Below the pieces are notes generated by a model. The model was not told the origin of the DNA. It ran no database searches and saw only the letters and a list, made by a program, of their open reading frames with translations. DNA of 64,000 nucleotides, from the NCBI RefSeq assembly GCF_901933205.1, contig NC_044597.1, forward strand, positions 3,398,126 to 3,462,125, in the 5' to 3' direction. The translations under genes were made by a program, and so were the position numbers. Each line of letters starts with the position of its first letter. The first letter of the stretch is position 1. This document shows positions 44,501 through 57,913 of this stretch, one piece after another. This stretch comes from Camarhynchus parvulus (Eukaryota > Chordata > Aves > Passeriformes > Thraupidae).

Positions 44501-47500
44501 TTTCCATCATTCTATGATAAAATATGGTTTGTTTTTTTATTTTAAAATTCAGGATCAGGATGGATCACACATCAAAGGTTTGCTGATAAACTTCATCCAT
44601 CACAATTGGCCATCTCTTTTAAGACACAATTTTTTGGAGGAATTCATTACTCCCATCATAAAGGTGAGGGGTGGAGGAGGATGAGGTGGATGACTGAGGA
44701 TGCATTGCCCAAAAATGCCTTTCATTTCACTGTTAAAATGTTTGTCCATTGTAGGCCTTTAAAAACAAAGAAGAAATTGCATTCTACAGCATTCCTGAGT
44801 TTGAAGAATGGAAAGCCAATACACAGAACTACAACTCATGGAAAATCAAGTACTACAAAGGTTTGTAAAAACTTAAGGTGGTGAAACTGATCCAAGTGAT
44901 GATTTGATGCAGTCAATCCTGCTTTGCAGAAAGGATTTGGACTGGGTATCCTCCAAGTCTCTTCCCTCCTATGATATTCCAATTAGATTTCAGATATCTA
45001 CAGGAATTACATCTCGTTTTGAAATAACTTAAATTTTCAGTGGGTCATCTTCACACTGTATGTTCATATGATGCATCACAAAAACTGGACATAGCAAAAT
45101 ATTTCTTTGAATTGGAACTTAATTTAGGCAAAAACTCATTAGGATTCCCTCTCCTGTCCCTGCAGGTTTGGGTACCAGCACGTCAAAGGAGGCCAAAGAA
45201 TACTTTGCAGATATGGCAAAACACCGAATTGGCTTCAAATATTCTGGGCCTGAAGATGATGCTGCGATCACCCTGGTAACTAACACTTGATTTAATTGCT
45301 GACTTACTACCTTTGGTATTTCACCTTGTAGAGTGCTCTGTATTTTCTCTTAAAATGCTCTTGGAGGCCTTTGGGCTGGAGACAATCTCTGTGTTACCAA
45401 GGCTACAGCTTTAGTTGAACCAGGAGCAGCGAATCTGCCCCTCAACCTGAGGGCAAGAGTACCCTTTTAGTGATGGGCTTTAAATATAGCTTGGAACAAA
45501 CTGATCACTACAAACCAATTGACATTTTCAGACACAATAGTAAATATTCCTTCAACATTTTTCTGTGTATTCTGGTGCATTTTTTTCCAAGTTAAAACTC
45601 CCCTTCCTCCCCCAGTGCAAAGCAGTGGATTAAAATAGTCCTTATTTCTGTGAACTTCACCTTAGCTGGTCTTTGATTCTTAAATATTCAGAGTTGTTAG
45701 GCAATGTCAAAAAATCAAAATTTTCCCCAAAATATTTATTTCCCCTCAAATCTGCTTTACTCATCTGTTATTTTATTAAAAATCTATAAATTTAAACCTA
45801 ACTACTCTGTCTTCTACAGAGTGCTGGAAATTATGCTCTTAATATGTTTAGCTACAGAACCCTTTTATTGCATTTCTCGGGCTCTTAAATCAGCCTGTTT
45901 AGCATGTTGTTCTCCTGGGTAAGCTCTTCCTTTTTCTCAAGTGATCCAATAGTGCACAACCACAGAATGTTCTGGAATTGAGTTACTTTTCATTTTGTAA
46001 CATGCAGGCCTTTAGCAAGAAGAAGATAGAAGAGCGAAAGGAGTGGCTGACTAATTTCATGGAGGATAGAAGACAACGGAAGCTGCACGGTCTACCAGAG
46101 GTAAAAGGTTTATGTTTATAAGGAAACTGGTTTTCCAGCCTCTGCCTGGGGCTGTTCTCAGCTTCATCCCAGCACACCAGAGCTGCACACAGCTCAGTCA
46201 GTGAGTCAGGTCCGGATTATAGAACGTTGAAAATGTGTCAGGATTTTGCAGAGCAGCTTCTTCTTTCATCTTATCAGTGTAGCCTCATTGTCAATTATCC
46301 AACTGTCAACTTCATTTTTAACTCTCATCTTTCAAGTCGCTGTATCAATAGGAAAATGATAACACAAGCAGAGGCAAATGAAGTCTTTATTTCCACCAAA
46401 ATGGTGGAAATAATGCATCCTGGGAAGTGTTTCCCTTTGCCATGCAAAGGGTGTCATCACTAGAGCTGTATTTAGCTGGTCTTACAAGGAGTTCCCATTT
46501 CAGTGAAACTAGCCAAGAAACTGATTAGGCCCTGTTAAAATTAAGGCAATCTTCTCTCTGTTTTTTTTGTTAGGAATACCTGTATGGGAAAAACACTGAT
46601 TACCTGACATACAATGACTTCATCAACAAGGAGTTAGTGCTGTTCTCAAACTCAGATAATGAGAGATCAATCCCATCACTGGTTGATGGTAAGTGCTTTC
46701 CAAGTCATGATTCTGCATGGTGTATTCCCAGAACTGAGGAAATGGGTGTTTGATGTCTCAACCTGCTGAGGTGTCAGGGTCAGCATCCTGAACTCTGTTT
46801 TCTGCTAAGAGTTTTTTCATCAGTGGATGAAATGTCTTGTCCATTTTGTAGTATATTATTGCCGGTACCTTTACTTAGCTGGTACAGAATCTTTAAGTAG
46901 TTCTTGCATCTCTAGAGAGCCAAGTGCATCACATCACATGTTCTAACCACGAGGTCTTTTCTATTTTCACGCAGGTTTGAAGCCAGGCCAGAGGAAGGTT
47001 TTGTTCACCTGTTTCAAACGGAACGATAAGCGGGAGGTGAAGGTTGCTCAGCTGGCTGGTTCTGTAGCTGAGATGTCCTCATACCATCATGGTGAGGTAA
47101 GAACCTGCCTGGGTGTGCAAAACACTTTAAAGGAAAGGCAAAAAGCCCTTCTGTTGATGTGAGTTACAATGCCTCTAAAGCAGAATTAGATGTTTGAGTG
47201 TGTACACCAAAGGGAAGTTGCTGTTTAGCTGTTTCCACAATTAATTCTTCGGTATTAATTTAATCTGATGTTGGTCACTCTGCCTCTCCTGTCTGGACTT
47301 TGTGGGAGCACAGTTCATTCAAAAAATGGAACAAGAAAACCCTACTTCATTTGTGAAGGACTTAGGCAGATGTTAATAACCTTTCTGCCTGGGTCAGGAA
47401 AAGTTAAACACTACCAACAAGGTTCTCTGTGGAGACTGACAGAATCTTTCACTGGAGGTTTCAGAGCAGGTAGACAGCAATAGATAGAGACATGGGTCAC

Positions 47501-50500
47501 TAGAACATTTCAGATGGTCTTGGGATGCATTTTCCTTGAGTTTCCTCCAGTATTTCATCAACTGAGTTTATTCTCTGTATCAGTTAAGTTCTTGGTGTGA
47601 ATGTTGCCTTACTTTGTCCATCCCCTGAACCATTCTGCATTGCACAGCTTTGCACCTCCTTTATTGCAGGCTGCACTGATGATGACCATCATTAACTTGG
47701 CTCAAAACTTTGTGGGCAGCAACAACCTCAACTTGCTCCAGCCCATTGGTCAGTTTGGCACGAGGCTGCACGGAGGCAAAGACTCTGCCAGCCCTCGATA
47801 TATCTTCACCATGCTCAGGTCAGCATTCTAAAGTTCTTACTGTACTAAAGGACTCAATTTTACAGCAATTAGAATGGAAAACAAATTGGATTTTTCCCTT
47901 TAAAACTTTGGGCTATACTTGCATGCTCAGAGTAGCAACACTTGAAGTGAGATTCAGGTGCTGGGTTTCATTATGGAAATGTGGCCATCAGCACAGAGAA
48001 TATGGAAATGGAAGCAGAACCAAAGGGAGAGTTTTGGGTGGGATAATAAAAATTAAGGAGGGTTTTTTTGCATGGCAGTCATGTTCTGTAACAAGAATTT
48101 GGGTTTAAATTCCCTTCTCTGTTCCAGTCCCCTGGCACGCCTGGTGTTCCCACCAATGGATGACAACATCCTGAGGTTCCTCTATGATGACAACCAGCGT
48201 GTGGAGCCAGAGTGGTACATGCCCATCATTCCAATGGTGCTGGTCAATGGGGCTGAAGGGATTGGCACTGGCTGGGCCTGTAAAATCCCCAACTTTGATA
48301 TCAGGGAAGTTGTTAACAATATCCGTCGGCTCATGGATGGAGAAGAGCCACTGCCAATGGTAAATAATATAATTTAAAAACAAATGTCTTGCTTGTTAGT
48401 TTATTGAGCTCATATTGAGCATTTTATGGGCATACTTTAAAAAAGAGACATCCACACAAAGCTGAATCCAGTGTTTTTTCTCCTCAGCTTCCCAGTTACA
48501 AGAATTTCAAAGGCACCATAGATGAGCTGGGGCCTAATCAGTATGTGATAAGTGGTGAAGTGTCCATCCTTGATTCTACAACCATCGAGATCACTGAGCT
48601 GCCTGTCAGAACATGGACGCAGGTAATAAACAGGGAATCTGCTCTGGGAATGTACAGTTTGCTCTTTAAAGCAAAAAGTGAGTAGTGGTCTTTGGATCTG
48701 ACTTTGTTTTTTTCCTCAGACATATAAAGAGCAGGTTCTGGAGCCGATGTTGAATGGGACTGAGAAGACCCCCCCTCTAATCACAGACTACAAAGAATAT
48801 CACACAGACACCACGGTGAGGTTTGTGGTGAAGATGACTGAAGATAAACTAGCAGAAGCTGAAGCTGTGGGGCTGCATAAGGTCTTCAAACTCCAAACAA
48901 GTTTAACGTGCAACTCCATGGTACGTGACAGATTTTGCTGAAGGAATTTCTTGGTTTAACTCAGACTCTGTGGACAGCTGCAGTCGTTGCGTGAAACAAA
49001 AATCCTCTTTGGCAGTAACCTATTCACTTTGATTTTTCTGCTGTTACTGGTTTTAAATCAGCTTTCAAAGGTCAAGAGCCTGGCTTAGGAGTGGGTCCAG
49101 AGTGGATGGTTTGCCTGAAGGAGGCAAAATGCTCTGAAATCACAGTTTGCAGAGCTCTGTGAGCCAGCAGCAGGGGCACTGAACGTCTGGTTCCTGACAA
49201 TGTGTGAAGCTTTGATGCGAGATCTTTGTCCCGCACAAGAGCTCTAAGATTCAAATAACCTTAACTCTACTGTTTGTATTCAAGACCACTGAAATTCTAA
49301 AATTGTCTCTGCTGCTGTGCTCACAAACTGAAGTAGTTTCTAGAACAACACTGAAATTTGATAATTTGTTGGTTAATAATTCAGTGGTACCATCACACCT
49401 GTGTTAGGGGTAACTTTCAGTGGGTTTGGGATCAGTTTTATCATCATAACACCCGTGTTCTTTCATTTTCCTCCAGGTTCTTTTTGACCATGTTGGCTTT
49501 CTCAAGAAATACGACTCTCCCCAGGATATTCTTAAGGAGTTCTTTGAACTCCGGCTCCGATATTACAATCTGAGGAAGGAATGGCTCATTGGGATGCTGG
49601 GTGCTGAGTCTGCAAAGCTGAGCAACCAGGCTCGCTTCATCCTGGAGAAAATAGATGGCAAAATTGTGATTGGTATGTTGTTCTTGGTGACTGGCATTGG
49701 AGCTGGGAGAAATGGGTGATCTCTTGAGCTCTGTCAGCACCCCCTCAGCCCCAGGCTGGTTTTTACAAACCACACCAGGGCTTATCTCTGTTCTTGTGAC
49801 ATCTAAGAGGAAAATGCTTCACAGAGTATCCCTGGTCTGTGTATTATACACATAATACAGACAATGGGATACTAATGCAGCTTTCCTGCTCTGTGTTTGA
49901 GAATTTTTGAGAGAATTTTTTAATAGTTCAGCAATAATTCCCATTTATTTCTGATTTGGTAGGAGTAAGAATTAATAATTTGTGGATTTAGAAAGGGGCA
50001 GTGTTTGCTGTTAAATGCATTCTTAAGAATCTGTATCTCTCTCCATTATCTTTGTAAACCTCTGCAAAAATACTCCAAATCACGTTCTCAGTGGACTAGG
50101 GTTTCAAACTTAGATGATACTCAAGCAGCAGCATCTGAGAATCATGAGCTAGAAAAAGAAGCAGATCTTTGTTCCCAACATTCACATTTTTCAATCAACT
50201 TTTCCCCCTCGGTGTAAAAGCCGAGCTGTGTTCCACTGCCTTCACGGCCAGACAACGTGTCATAAGATGCTTTGTGGTTTGTGTCTGAAGGCAGCCCAGT
50301 AATCCCAGCAGCTCGAGTCTGTCTGACTGAACTCAGGAAGAGAAATAATTCCCCTGAAATGCATTTTCTTGGGTTTTTTTGTAATAAGTAGTTCCAAGGC
50401 TGCCAGAGCTGGTTTCATTTGTATTTGTGTCTCATGGTTGATGGTTTCTGATACCTTAAAAAGGAGCAAATTCCAGCTGAAGCATTTCCAGTGGTTGAGC

Positions 50501-53500
50501 ACTTAGAGCATAAATTTCCTGGGTGATGTCTAATGAGGTGCAAGCTATACCAAGCTATCAAGGGTTTCTCTCTCCACCTGATGTTTATACTATCATACCT
50601 TTTTTCCCCAAGTTCAAAAACTACTTAAAACAGGGAAATGCATGTATGGAAACAAAGAAAAATATTAACACTGTTTTGGCTGGTACAGGAGCAATGCTTC
50701 CCTGACAAATCTCCTGCTAAATAGGAGCTTTTCAGGTGTTGTTCAGGCTTTTCCACATGTCCCAGCTGTGATGTGGAAAGGCTGGTTTGGAGCTCTGTAA
50801 GATGCTGAGCAGCTACAACCACAGGATCCAAACTGTAAAGATCATCTGTCACTCCTAACAGCCACTGGCAGTGGGCATTGCGTGACAATTCTGAAATGTC
50901 TGTTTGCAGAAAACAAACCCAAGAAAGAGCTGATTCAAGTTCTCATCCAGAGAGGGTATGAGTCTGATCCAGTGAAGGCTTGGAAGGAGGCTCAGAACAA
51001 GGTAATGCCTCAGTCATCCTCTGAATATGCCCAAACTGGCCCTGAGCTCTGAGGCTTTGTAATCCTTAGAGAGGCCCAAGTTGCTTTTCAATTAGCAGGA
51101 TTCCAAGAGCTTCCGTGTTTGATCAGTAGCCCTACCCATGTGTGTCAGGGTTTTTGTTGACTATGTTTGTTTCAAATCCACATTTAGGATGAAGAGGAGG
51201 GGGAGGAGGAAGAAGAGAATGACAAAGAATCAGCTGCAGCCTCTGGCCCAGACTTCAACTACCTGCTGAACATGCCCCTGTGGTATCTGACCAAGGAGAA
51301 GAAAGATGAGCTCTGCAAGCAGAGGGACAATAAAGTATGTGCCTTCCTTTCCTTATAAAAGCATTATATTTACAATATATTATGTGTTATACAGTTTATT
51401 TTTGGCTGGTGGATTGCAATGTGTTATTAATGATTATCTGTGATTCCCTTTAGGAAAAGGAGCTGGAAAACCTTAAGAGGAAGAGTCCCTCTGACCTGTG
51501 GAAGGAAGACCTTGCTGCCTTCATCGAAGAACTCGATGTATGTCAATGCTCAGTGCAGAAAATCAACTCCCTCATCTTCTCCACCAGCCCTTTATTGACT
51601 TTTGTATTTTTTTGTGTTATTTTATGTTCCCCTCTGCAGGTAGTGGAGGCCAAGCAAGCACAGGATGAGAGTGCAGGGATTGTTGGCAAACCTCTGAAGG
51701 TGAAAGGAGGGAAAGCAAAGGTGAAGAAGGCCCAGCTGGCAGAAGTAATGCCATCCCCTCATGGCATCAGGGTTGTTCCTCGGATCACTGCTGAGATGAA
51801 GGCAGAGGCAGAGAAGAAAACTAAGAAGAAAGTAAAGGTAAAGGAATATTCCAAATGCTCCATCTTCCTTTACACCCTCTTCAATAGAGTCCTAAAGAAT
51901 GTGAATCCTTGTTAGCTGGACTTGTCCTGTTGAAGCAGTTGTTCAAGGAGAGGGACAGGACCCAATCCTGAGGATTTGGGGAACACTGGGAATAGGGGTA
52001 TCTCAGTGTGAAGGAGAACAGACTCACATATCAGGAGGTGGCTTAGAGGGAAATTTTTGGCACATTGCACTGCCAGGGATGGGCTGGTAGCTCAGTAAGG
52101 GGGGTGGATGCAAGTAAGGTTGTTCCAGGTGTCTTGGGAATTTGATAAACCCTCTAGCAGGCAGGAAGCACAGCCAGTACATTCCCTTCTCCAGAACAGC
52201 CTTTACATATCCTGCAATGCTTTCACCCACTTAATGCCATCATTGTTCTCTGTATCAAGGAGATAAAAAAGATTGAACTCTTTTTATAGGACTAGTTGAA
52301 ATTGTCTCATTCAGCCATTTCCAACAGAGAGATATAACCCATCCCTTCACCTGTTTGACCCTGGAAGCCAACACAGGTCACTCTTTTCCTCCACATGATT
52401 CCACCCAACAGTTTTTCCAAATAATTCTTGCTTTTGTTTTTATCCCACCCTGTCCTATCCTGCATCCCCATCCCCCCTAGAGCCAGCAGCAGGACCAGAG
52501 TGCTCAGGAGTGGGGCCAGAGTTCCTGTTTTTGTTCATGTTGGATTTTGCCTTTTTAGTCACCTGATTTGGGGGCAGATCCTGTCCAATTTATAGGTCCT
52601 GTCTGTAATCAATTGTACACACAGTTTATTTTACAGACTTAGATTTCTTGTACCACTACTTTTACATGGCTAAAATAAGCAGCTCCTTCCTCCATTACCC
52701 CATGTGCCTCTTCTCTGTGAGCTGACTCACTGTTTGGTATCTGCTTGCATCTGCAGAGTGAAAAAACTGAATTTGATGAGAATCAGGATGAAAACACATC
52801 CGGAGAGAAGGAGACTGCAGGCCTGAAGAAGAGATTAGCACAGAAGCTGAAGACTGAGCAAGGTAAATGCTTTGATGTTATTCCCTCCAAGGAAAAGAGG
52901 GAAAGGGTTGTCAGTTTGGTTATCTGACCTCTTCCTGAAGGTGGTGAGCAACACCTAGGATCAGTAATTTTGGAAAAACTGGGTGAGAAAGTGATCCTGG
53001 GTAACAGTCAAGCAGGATAGATTCCTATTTCTCTTTGTTTAAGCCAGAATCCTCTGAATTCAGTGTATTTCTAAGCTGAGCTTGAACTGCTGAGCCTGAA
53101 CTATATATACATGGAAGTTTGCTGGTTCATCCTGCTTCCCAATATTTTTCAGGAGCTAAGAGACAGGCCACTCTGCCTTTCAAGCCATTAAAGAAAACCA
53201 AGAAACGAAATCCTTGGTCTGACTCAGGGTCTGATTCAGAGTCTGACTTTGAAGCACCTCCTCAAAGAGAGCGAGTGGTTCGCCAGGCAGCAGGTGAGTG
53301 AGGACATGGATGCAGGAGAAGGATGGTCCTCCTTGTGGGGACTAGATAGGGACCTCCCAGAGCCTCAGATCACATTTAGAAATCATCTTTAAAGGGCTTC
53401 TTTATTTTACTATTCAATATTTCTACCATTTGTGCACATTTTCAAGGAAAAACAGAAATGGGCAACTAGAGAAATATGGCTATTTGGTTTAATTACACAA

Positions 53501-56029
53501 CTGTCTTGGCACATTAAATGTGTTGTGGGTGAGGTTGGAAGACTCCAAATGACAGAACACACTTGTCATTTGGAGTCTTCTCCCTGGCAGACTCAGCATC
53601 TGCTTGTTTTTATTCAAATCTTTATTTTTTAATAACTGTAGCTAAAATATTGAAAAATAAACTGAGCTGCATATTGCCAAATGTGTAAAATAACACATCT
53701 GTGTTCTTCCATCAGCCAAAGTCAAGCCCATGGTCATTTCGGACTCAAATCACTCCAGCTCAGATGAGGACTCTGAATTCCAGGGTGACAGTGAAGGCAA
53801 CTCTGAATCGGACACAAACTCTAAGAAAAAGGCTCCTCCCAAGCCCAAACCTGCTCCCAAGTGAGTATTTTTCCATAATCACTGGAAATTGTGCTTAATG
53901 CTACACAGAAGTTAAAAGGCTTTTTTTTTTTTATTCCCCTATTTAGTGCCTCATAAACTGAATTAAAAACTTGGGGTTTTGTTTTCCAGGGAAACCAGTG
54001 AAAAAGCAGCAAAAGCTCCCAAGCAAAAGGCAGTGCCAACTGCTGTTCCTGGTGAGTGTGAGACCTCTTAAACCACGTGGATTGCTCTATAATCCCTCAG
54101 CAATGCACAGAGAAGAGCAGAGGGGGTAATTTGGCTGTTTCAGGCTGACTTTTTGCTTTCCTTTATCCCATTCCAGTCCAAGATGTCCCTGAGGACAAGG
54201 TGAGCCAAGCTCCTGCAGCTCCATCCGTGCCAGTGCCGAGCACCAAGGCTGTGCCCAAAAAACCTGTAGCAGCCAAGAAGGCTGGAGCCACCAAGGGTAA
54301 GGACAGCTCAGCAACATCAGTTTTAGAGAACAATTATAATTCCTGTGGGAAACAATCCCAGTGATTTCACTTGGCGTTCCAGGGCCTGGGCAACTGGAGT
54401 TTGCATTTCAGCAAAGATCTGAGGTTTGTGGCAGAGGTTCTCTGGTTGTCATGTTTGAGGTCTGTTTCCAAACATATCGTGTTCTAGTTCATGTTGGACA
54501 TGCTAGGAGGGAGGGAATTTTAGTTTGGGAACAGGAAAAGTGAATGCTTCCTACAGTGCTATGTAATACTTGGCAGGGATAATCCGAGTGGAATTTGTGT
54601 CTTGCAGTCAATGTCCTACTTTGTGTCTTTTTGGGAAGAAAGCAGGCAAGCTTTTGGGGGTAGTTTGATCTCTTCAATGCTGGATCCATCTCATCCATCT
54701 CCAGCATTTGACTCAGGGGTTTTTAAACCCCAGACTTTGACACTTTTTTTGTATATTCCAAACGGAATCAACTCTGTGTTGATCCCAGGAAAATAGTGTT
54801 ACTTCCACTCCTAAATTGAGAAAGCATGTTATCACTTAGAAATGGCCTGAAATGAGCTGAACTGGAAGCTGTGCTTCCAGATGCTCTTTTAAAAAGTGAA
54901 AATATAGGTAAGAAGGAATGAGTTGAGTGTTTGGGAAATTCCTTCCTTGCTGTGCAGGATTTTGAAGGTCTGAGATGGCTTCTGGAGCCTTGAGAGATCA
55001 AGACTTTTCAATCTGAAATAGTCTGTAAATTGCTTTGGGGACGCTTTAATTTGATCCTCTAAATGTAGCAGAACTGAGCAGATAAACAACCTCATTCCTC
55101 ACCATCTGTGGAAGAGAGATCTTTCTAGAAAACCCAGCTTCAAACGGAGCCGACCTGTGCGCTGACCCCGCGGCAGCACGGAGCCTGTTTCTGTTGGAAG
55201 TAATTCCCAAACTGGGAAGGAGAGAGCAGCGAAACAGGGGTTTAACACCACATTCTGTTCCAGACAACCAGCCCTCCATCATGGATATCCTGGCCAAGAA
55301 AAAGGCTGCACCCAAAGCCAAGCCAGCAGCCAAGGAGGGACCCCTGCGTGCCGAGGGTGACAACGCCAAGGGGAGGAAAGCTGTGAAGAGGCAGCCAAGC
55401 TTTTTGGATTCGGATTCCGATTCGGATTTTGGCTCCAAGCCTGCCAAATCTGTTGTATCAAAGGTTTGTGCAACGAGGGAACCTCAGAGTGTGGGGTGGG
55501 TTCTTCTGTCAGGAAATGCTGGTGGAGGTTGAACCTCTAACTAGGTATGGGGAAGAGGAGGGTTATAGAATCATGGAATATTCAGAGCTGGAAGTGACCC
55601 ACAAGGATCAGAGTCCAACTCCCAGTCCTGCACCCCAGCAATCCCACCACGTGCCTGAGAGCATTGTCCAAACACTCCTGGAGCTGTGTCAGCCTTGGGG
55701 CTGTGACCATGCCCTGGGGAGCCTGGGCAGTGCCCAGCCACCCTCTGGGATAAGAACATTTCCCCCATAAGGGTCAGACACCCCAGATCCTTGGTCTGCT
55801 CCCACTGTCCCCATGGCACAGCAGGTGTGTGGTGCTCATCATATTCCCTGGGGGTGCTCAGCTCATGATTCCTTTCCTGCTTTCCCTCCAGAAATCCAAG
55901 GTACAGGAAGACACCTTCACCATTGACTCTGGTGACAAAAGCCCTGCACCTCAGCCCCGTGCCAGGCCTGGCCGTGCCAAAAAACCCGTCCAGTACCTGG
56001 AGGAGTCCTCTGAGGATGACTTGTTTTGA
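38560..56029 (+). CDS. TOP2A: DNA topoisomerase II alpha
   Basis: Thirty-five coding exons join without a break into 1542 residues (human 1531). Exons: 38560-38592, 38895-39038, 39195-39285, 39897-39960, 40410-40555, 41119-41216, 41505-41717, 41917-42090, 42281-42382, 42777-42914, 43026-43164, 43445-43602, 43985-44110, 44553-44663, 44755-44860, 45166-45275, 46008-46100, 46574-46688, 46975-47096, 47670-47818, 48128-48359, 48488-48622, 48720-48920, 49477-49672, 50910-51001, 51188-51334, 51454-51537, 51640-51837, 52757-52862, 53153-53293, 53716-53860, 53990-54051, 54177-54296, 55264-55463, 55892-56029. Order: GHKL ATPase with a GRNGYGA motif, transducer, TOPRIM (EGDSAK with Glu461; DQDQDGSH with Asp541, 543, 545), cleavage domain with catalytic Tyr805, coiled coil, then a charged nuclear C-terminus ending EDDLF. 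Catalytic positions fall on the human numbering. The enzyme passes one DNA duplex through a double-strand break to untangle chromosomes. Intron 6 holds only a CT/TG-rich stretch. Confidence 0.98.
39426..39757. repeat. Spaced duplication of about 155 bp in TOP2A intron 3
   Basis: Copies at about 39426-39580 and 39603-39757 are offset by 177 bases. Both contain cctgatttcgttctgcccaa and tatgtcaatggttgcactgg, with a few percent divergence. The second half of each reads like decayed repeat sequence (aggtcatttccaacctt resembles a CR1 3' block). It may be a locally duplicated piece of a mobile element. Confidence 0.8.
40655..40850 (+). mobile_element. CR1 LINE 3' fragment in TOP2A intron 5
   Basis: Avian CR1 3' UTR in sense orientation. 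Diagnostic blocks are ggcacaggttgcccagagaa, gccccatccctggaagtgtc and the terminal ccattctgtgattctatga, which is the CR1 3' end. The left boundary is approximate. It is non-coding and lies between TOP2A exons ending at 40555 and starting at 41119. Confidence 0.92.
53538..53580. repeat. Perfect inverted repeat, 17 bp arms with 9 bp loop
   Basis: Left arm gaagactccaaatgaca (53538-53554) and right arm tgtcatttggagtcttc (53564-53580) are exact reverse complements around gaacacact, inside TOP2A intron 30. No target duplication or transposon body is visible. It would fold into a stable hairpin in DNA or pre-mRNA. Confidence 0.9.
55564..55830 (-). mobile_element. CR1 LINE 3' fragment in TOP2A intron 34
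   Basis: Starts with the antisense CR1 terminus (tatagaatcatggaatattc) and continues through diagnostic blocks such as tgtccaaacactcctggagc and gccctggggagcctgggcag. It is antisense to TOP2A and lies between exons ending at 55463 and starting at 55892. The right boundary is approximate. Confidence 0.9.
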
Positions 56030-56530
56030 GTTCTTAGGAAAATTTTAAACTCCAGATCCACAATAACCCTTCAGCAGTGCTCCAGAGCTCCCACCAAAGA
56101 CCATCTCAGCCTAGGAAATCTTCATCAAATGTGAGCCACTCCAAAACTGTTCATTACTGGTGAACACAGCTCGTTTTTTCTTTGGTTTTAGGTAAGTTAG
56201 ATTTGTTTAAACAGGAACATCCCCTTTTTGGTGAACACTGGAGCCACGTGCCCAGCAAGTGCTGCCACACTTCCCTCTTCCCCATTATTTGACACTTTGT
56301 GGTCATTTTAGTGTTAAAGTTGATTTTAGAACATGCCAAATCCTTTAAAATTTATACATCCCCCTTATAGTACTAAAATACATCAATTTTTAATTCTACC
56401 ACCCAACACAGGTGAGCTGGAGTCATTTTTCCAGCACTATTCCTTCACTATGTAAATATTTCTGTGTTTGTTCTTGTCCTGAGTTTGTTTGTTTAAGTAT
56501 TTGTCTAATAAAAGTGTTTGTACTTATTTT
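56030..56530 (+). other. TOP2A: TOP2A 3' untranslated region
   Basis: AT-richer sequence from the TOP2A stop to shortly after the AATAAA at 56507-56512. The end is approximate. Confidence 0.75.
56507..56512 (+). terminator. TOP2A: Polyadenylation signal of TOP2A
   Basis: AATAAA within tctaataaaagtgtttg, about 480 bases after the stop, followed by T-rich sequence. It is the best signal before the downstream CR1. Confidence 0.85.
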
Positions 56531-56718
56531 CTTCACTTCACCATGGGTTTTTTGGGAAATAACAACTGCAGAGCTTGTGCCAAGCTCTCCCTCTGTCAGA
56601 GCAAAGGGCTTGGCACACGCTCTGGGGGTGCTGGGCTGGTTGGCCACTTCCCCACTGGCTGTGGCCACTGTGGCTCCACAGCTGAATTCTTGTGAACACC
56701 CCTGTGGTCCCCAGCACG

Positions 56719-56885
56719 GGGGGAGCTGCTTGCCCAGAGCTGCTGTGGTTGCCCCATCCCTGGAAGTGTCCAGTGCCAGGCTGGAACAACCTGGTGTAGT
56801 GGAAGGTGTCCCTGTCTATGGAAGGGGATGGGACTGGATGAGCTCTAAGCTCCCTTCCCATCCAAACCATTCCATGATTCCATGA
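56719..56885 (+). mobile_element. CR1 LINE 3' fragment downstream of TOP2A
   Basis: Contains gccccatccctggaagtgtc, ccaggctggaacaacctggt and the terminal accattccatgattccatga, the CR1 3' end in sense orientation. It is a short, 5'-truncated, non-coding copy about 200 bases past the TOP2A polyadenylation signal. Confidence 0.92.
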
Positions 56886-57775
56886 AAGCCCAGGGCCCCC
56901 CGTGCTATCGGTGCTTTGCTGGAACCCGGTCAAGTGTGGAAAGCTCTGTCAGATTTTCCACTGGCTCTGGAGAGCGTCTCCGGCGCGTCCCCTGCGCGGG
57001 CCGGGCTATTTACAGCTCCTCTTGCTGCACAACACCCATGACAGAGCCACGGGTGGGCTGTGGGGCTGCTCTCTGAGCTCTGGCATCACCCTCAGGTGCA
57101 TGGAGAGCTCTGGGAACACAGAGTGGAGCACGGAGTCCATACCAGGAGTTTCCCATCCCAAAACTTTGGATGGGGTGCTGGGGTGTTGTTGGATGAGAGC
57201 TGGGCTCTGGGGCATCAGGTACTTACCCACCCTGGGCATTGCATCAGGGGGGTCTGAGGGTGACCTGTGCTGTCCTGGGCTCTGCTCCCATTACTGCAAA
57301 GGGGATTTGAGGGCTCACCAAATGCTGGCAGGAGCCCTGGCTGTGCCACGCAGGATTTTGTAGGGATTAGTCTACACGTGCCAGAGCTGGGGACAACCTG
57401 GGAAGATCCATGGGACCCCCAACAGCCCTGGCACAGCGTCCTGGGGCAGAGAGGGCTGGTGCCAGCTGTGAGCATCCCCCAGGCACTGCAGGGCTGGAGC
57501 TTTGGCAGCAGGGCTGGGTGTACGCAGGCTCTGATGTGTCAGGGGTGATGCCAGCAAGGGGGGGAAGGTCTTCTGGGGGCCAAGTACTGTGGCGTGAGGA
57601 CCCTGAGGCCCTGTGGGTTTGGGAAGGACAAAGTTTGGGGGCATTTCTGCACTGAGGGGGCCACCACCCCTCTCAACCTGGGAGCTGCTGGCCCTGGGCA
57701 GGGCAGCTTTTGTCCTTGAGCCCCACCGGCAGTGCTCAGCCCTTCCCTCCCTCCAGGCGCCCCTGCGGGCTCTCT
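56886..57775. other. Spacer between TOP2A and GJD3
   Basis: No gene, repeat array or mobile element is recognised in this stretch. The open frames are short to medium and unlike known proteins. The right end runs into the presumed GJD3 promoter. Confidence 0.5.
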
Positions 57776-57913
57776 GTCCCTTTAAAAGGCCTCCAGGCGT
57801 GGCTGTGGGACCATTATCCCATCCCAGCTGGACGAAGAGACCGGACAGTCCTGGACGGCCCTGGAGAGCCGCTGCCAGCAGCGCTGGCACACCGTGGACT
57901 GCAGCCCACGCAG
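57776..57913 (+). promoter_or_regulatory. GJD3: Probable GJD3 promoter and untranslated first exon
   Basis: A TTTAAAAGG TATA-like element at 57781-57789 is followed about 120 bases later by a good splice donor (acgcag/gtacgg, GT at 57914). This donor pairs with the acceptor cccgcag ending at 58207, directly before the GJD3 coding exon. Connexin genes typically have one untranslated exon and one coding exon. The transcription start is inferred. Confidence 0.55.
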
